Shown here one piece after another: positions 61,775 through 64,000 of a stretch of DNA of 64,000 nucleotides. This DNA comes from Streptomyces sp. R302 (GTDB taxonomy: Bacteria > Actinomycetota > Actinomycetes > Streptomycetales > Streptomycetaceae): NCBI RefSeq assembly GCF_012927245.1, contig NZ_JABBGE010000004.1:372001-436000 (forward strand), read 5' to 3'. Every line of letters begins with the position of its first letter. The stretch's first letter is position 1. Below the pieces are notes generated by a model that did no database searches, was not told the origin of the DNA, and worked only from the letters and a program-made list of their open reading frames with translations. The translations under genes were made by a program, and so were the position numbers.

Positions 61775-62896
61775 TCAGTCGGGCCGGGCGGGAGCTCGTA
61801 GTTCGATCTTGTGGCCGCCGTCCGGGGTGGGTCCGGCGGTGAGGGTGCCGTCGAGGAGTTCGGCGCGTTCCTTCAGGCCGATGAGGCCGTGGCGGGCGCT
61901 GGGGAGGGCGACGGTCGGGCGGGTGGGGGCGGTGTTGGTGACGGTGACGCCGAAGTGGTGCGCGTCGTGCCAGAGGCGTACGTCGGCACGGGCTCCGGGG
62001 GCGTGCTTGCGCACGTTGGTGAGGGCTTCCTGGACCGTGCGGTAGACGGTGCGCTGGGCGGTGGTGCTGATGCCGGGAGGAAGCTCGCCGGTCAGGGTGG
62101 TCTCGATGCCGCTGTTGGCGATGAGCTGCCGGAGGTCGGCGAGGGTGGGCTGGGGGGTGAGTTCGGTCGCCCTGCCGCCCGAGGCGCGGAGCAGGGTGAC
62201 CATGTGGCGGAGTTCGTCGAGGGTGTCGGCGCTCAGGGTGCGGATGGTGCGGGCGGCCTCGCGGGCGTCGGGGTCCTTGGCGGCCATCTGCAGGGCTCCG
62301 GCCTGGACGGCGATGAGGCTGACCTGGTGGGAGACGACGTCGTGCATCTCGCGGGCCAGTTGGGCGCGTTCCCGGGCGAGGACGGTCTGGGCGTAGAGGG
62401 CGCGTTCGTGCTCCCGGGCCTCCTTGACCTCTTCGAGCCGGCCGGCCAGCTCGTGCCTGGCCTGCACGAGCTGGCCGAACAGGACGGGGGCGAAGGCCGT
62501 GGCCAGCGTGTAGACGAACTGGACGAGCGTCCAGGTCCGGTCGCCGTCGAACGCGTCGGACAGCGGCCACAAGAGGGTCGCCGCAGTGGCGTTCAGGAGG
62601 GCGCAGCCGGCGAGCAGCGGGCGGTTGCGGGTGGACGCGGCGAGTGTGTACAGGGCGGCGATCGGCGCGACCGCGACGTCCATGAACAGGGTCATGGGCA
62701 GGGTCAGCAGGAAGACGGCCAGCGGGAAGCGCCGGCGCAGGAACAGGCCGGCGGAGCCCGCGGCGGCGCAGGCCCACATCACAGGGGTGCCCTCGCCCAG
62801 GAGGTTGATCCAGGCGTCGAGCGCGGCCAGCACCACGAGCCCCGTGTCGACGGCCCAGGGCGGTACGCGCCGCCACAGTGCCCGGCCCGGGCTCAT
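61775..62896 (-). CDS. NarL-type sensor histidine kinase
   Basis: 373-aa kinase with five or six N-terminal membrane helices (residues 15-150). A coiled linker (LAGRLEEVKEAREHERALYAQTVLARERAQ) leads to the phosphoacceptor histidine in REMHDVVSHQVSLIAVQAGAL, and the ATPase domain has VQEALTNVRKHAPG and RHGLIGLKERAELLDG. It overlaps the response-regulator stop by four bases. The membrane part suggests sensing of a membrane-active signal. It converges on the NCS1 transporter gene 25 bases away. Confidence 0.88.
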   Translation of the reverse strand: MSPGRALWRRVPPWAVDTGLVVLAALDAWINLLGEGTPVMWACAAAGSAGLFLRRRFPLAVFLLTLPMTLFMDVAVAPIAALYTLAASTRNRPLLAGCALLNATAATLLWPLSDAFDGDRTWTLVQFVYTLATAFAPVLFGQLVQARHELAGRLEEVKEAREHERALYAQTVLARERAQLAREMHDVVSHQVSLIAVQAGALQMAAKDPDAREAARTIRTLSADTLDELRHMVTLLRASGGRATELTPQPTLADLRQLIANSGIETTLTGELPPGISTTAQRTVYRTVQEALTNVRKHAPGARADVRLWHDAHHFGVTVTNTAPTRPTVALPSARHGLIGLKERAELLDGTLTAGPTPDGGHKIELRAPARPD

Positions 62897-63576
62897 CGGC
62901 CGTTGTCCCGTGCCGTGTTGTCGTCGTCGTTGTGGGTGAGCAGTCCGGCGCGCTCGGCGAGGAGCGCGGCCTGGACGCGGCTGGAGACCCGCAGCTTGGT
63001 CAGGATCGAGCTGACGTGGTCCTTGACGGTGCCCGCGCTCAGATGGATGCGGGTGCCGATGTCGGCGTTGGAGAGTCCTTCCGCGACCAGGACGAGGACG
63101 TCGCGTTCCCGGTCGCTGAGCAGGCCGACGCGTGCGACGTCCGCGTCCTGGGGCGCTCCGGCCCCCGGGTGGCCGCGGAGCAGCGCGCGTGATGCCTTCG
63201 GGGACATGACGACGCCGCCCGCGGCCAGGGTGCGTACCAGCTGGGCGAGCTGCTCGGGCTCGGTGTCCTTGAGGAGGAAGCCGGAGGCTCCCGAGCGCAG
63301 TGCGGTCAGGATGTACTCGTCGGTGTCGAAGGTGGTCAGCATGGCGACGTGCGGTGGTGCGGGCAGTTCCCGGATCTGCCGCAGCACGGTCAGGCCGTCC
63401 ACGTCCGGCATGCGGATGTCGAGGAGCACGACGTCCGGCAGCTCGCGCCGGACCACGTCGGCAGCCTGCGCCCCTTCCGCGGTCGCCACGACCTCGATGC
63501 CGTCGGACGCGTTCAGGATCATCCGGAAACCGGACCGCACCAGGGCCTCGTCGTCCACCACCACTACCCGGATCAC
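62893..63576 (-). CDS. NarL/FixJ-family response regulator
   Basis: 227-aa response regulator encoded upstream of its kinase. The receiver has VVVDDEALVRSGF, the phosphoacceptor in VVLLDIRMPDVDG and LKDT. The C-terminal LuxR HTH reads LSDRERDVLVLVAEGLSNADIGTRIHLSAGTVKDHVSSIL. The GTG start gives the canonical IRVVVVDDE beginning. Order regulator-kinase differs from the first system at 9.1 kb, so these are separate systems. Targets are unknown. Confidence 0.9.
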   Translation of the reverse strand: MIRVVVVDDEALVRSGFRMILNASDGIEVVATAEGAQAADVVRRELPDVVLLDIRMPDVDGLTVLRQIRELPAPPHVAMLTTFDTDEYILTALRSGASGFLLKDTEPEQLAQLVRTLAAGGVVMSPKASRALLRGHPGAGAPQDADVARVGLLSDRERDVLVLVAEGLSNADIGTRIHLSAGTVKDHVSSILTKLRVSSRVQAALLAERAGLLTHNDDDNTARDNGR

Positions 63577-64000
63577 CGGCGTCCCGCCTCACACTCTCGT
63601 CCGCGCTGTCCCGCTGCTCGGCGACCCGCGCATTCGGGGGTCCCGCGTGCTCGCAGGGGTTCGCCTGACGTCGACCGTACGCCGGGCAGGGTACGCGGTG
63701 ACGTGATCACCCGCCGACGGTGGACACCCGGCGGGTCGGCTCCAGCCGTTCGGGGGGTGCGCTCCGGCCGGTCGGCGGGACGGCGGGCCGGCGGGTCGGC
63801 GGGACGGCGGGCGAGACCCGGCGGATGGCGCCCGCCGTGCTCGTACCGCGGGACCGGTCCGCGGCCCCGCGCCGAGTCCGAGGCCCGCAGCCGATGTCCG
63901 TACCGTTTCGAGGACCGTCCCGCCATGCCCGGCGCATACCTGCGTCAGTCCGTCCGTGAGCGAGGTACCGCACGTCAGGCGGACCGCGATCGCCGCCGGA
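63577..64000. other. 424 bases without a supported gene at the window end
   Basis: It should hold the response-regulator promoter; the sequence near 63660-63710 contains GTGACGTGATCAC. An 18-bp direct repeat (63771-63788 and 63795-63812, GTCGGCGGGACGGCGGGC) lies in a GGCGG-rich tract. Open frames on both strands are arginine/proline-rich and unconvincing. A gene beginning beyond the window cannot be excluded. Confidence 0.5.

Overview
The window is one stretch of a high-GC actinobacterial chromosome. Codon third positions are almost all G or C, GTG starts are common, and ATGA/GTGA gene overlaps are frequent. IclR, NarL/LuxR, ROK, HxlR and XRE regulators and F420/flavin oxidoreductases are present. 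Gene content and the allR-allB-alc order fit a Streptomyces. No tRNA, rRNA, insertion sequence, phage gene or CRISPR array was recognised.

Layout. 0-1.8 kb: an FtsX-type ABC exporter pair. 1.8-2.0 kb: a nested inverted-repeat element. 2.0-5.8 kb: allantoin use (IclR regulator diverging from allantoinase and allantoicase). 5.8-11.5 kb: single-gene units (SDR, DHFR-like, DMT exporter, small membrane proteins) and a NarL-type two-component system. 11.5-17.3 kb: a sugar or polyol uptake operon (binding protein, permease, ATPase, ROK kinase) diverging from a Gfo/Idh/MocA dehydrogenase. 17.3-18.8 kb: a DEAD-box helicase.

18.8-34.5 kb is the most unusual part: an apparent natural-product cluster without NRPS or PKS genes. 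It holds an MFS exporter, three ATP-grasp ligases, a HisC-like aminotransferase, a divergent EPSP-synthase-like protein, a flavin reductase, a DUF1611 protein, a heme-oxygenase-like diiron oxidase, a PhyH-type 2-oxoglutarate oxygenase, an SsuD-like flavin monooxygenase, an HxlR regulator and a regulator made of two nearly identical LuxR HTH domains. A promoter-plus-leader module of about 100 bp occurs twice, ahead of the EPSPS-like and flavin reductase genes. One copy runs into a 28-codon ORF with a consensus Shine-Dalgarno. I could not match the set to a known pathway; a small amide or peptide-like product made by ATP-grasp ligation is the simplest reading.

34.9-47 kb: a PcaL-type fusion, an MBL-fold protein, exonuclease III, a glutamate-type ABC importer (gluABCD-like), a secreted X-Pro-peptidase-like hydrolase, a 25-bp tandem repeat, an uncharacterised helical protein and a P450. 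47-55.4 kb: gamma-glutamyltransferase, a second-type methionine aminopeptidase diverging from an XRE regulator across a perfect palindrome, a decayed NAD(P)-binding/HxlR pair, a secreted alginate-lyase-like protein and a PPOX protein. 55.5-61.8 kb: a reductive pyrimidine or hydantoin catabolic operon (ureidopropionase, aminotransferase, dihydropyrimidinase, LLM oxidoreductase, NCS1 transporter). 61.8-63.6 kb: a second NarL-type two-component system. The last 420 bases hold no supported gene.
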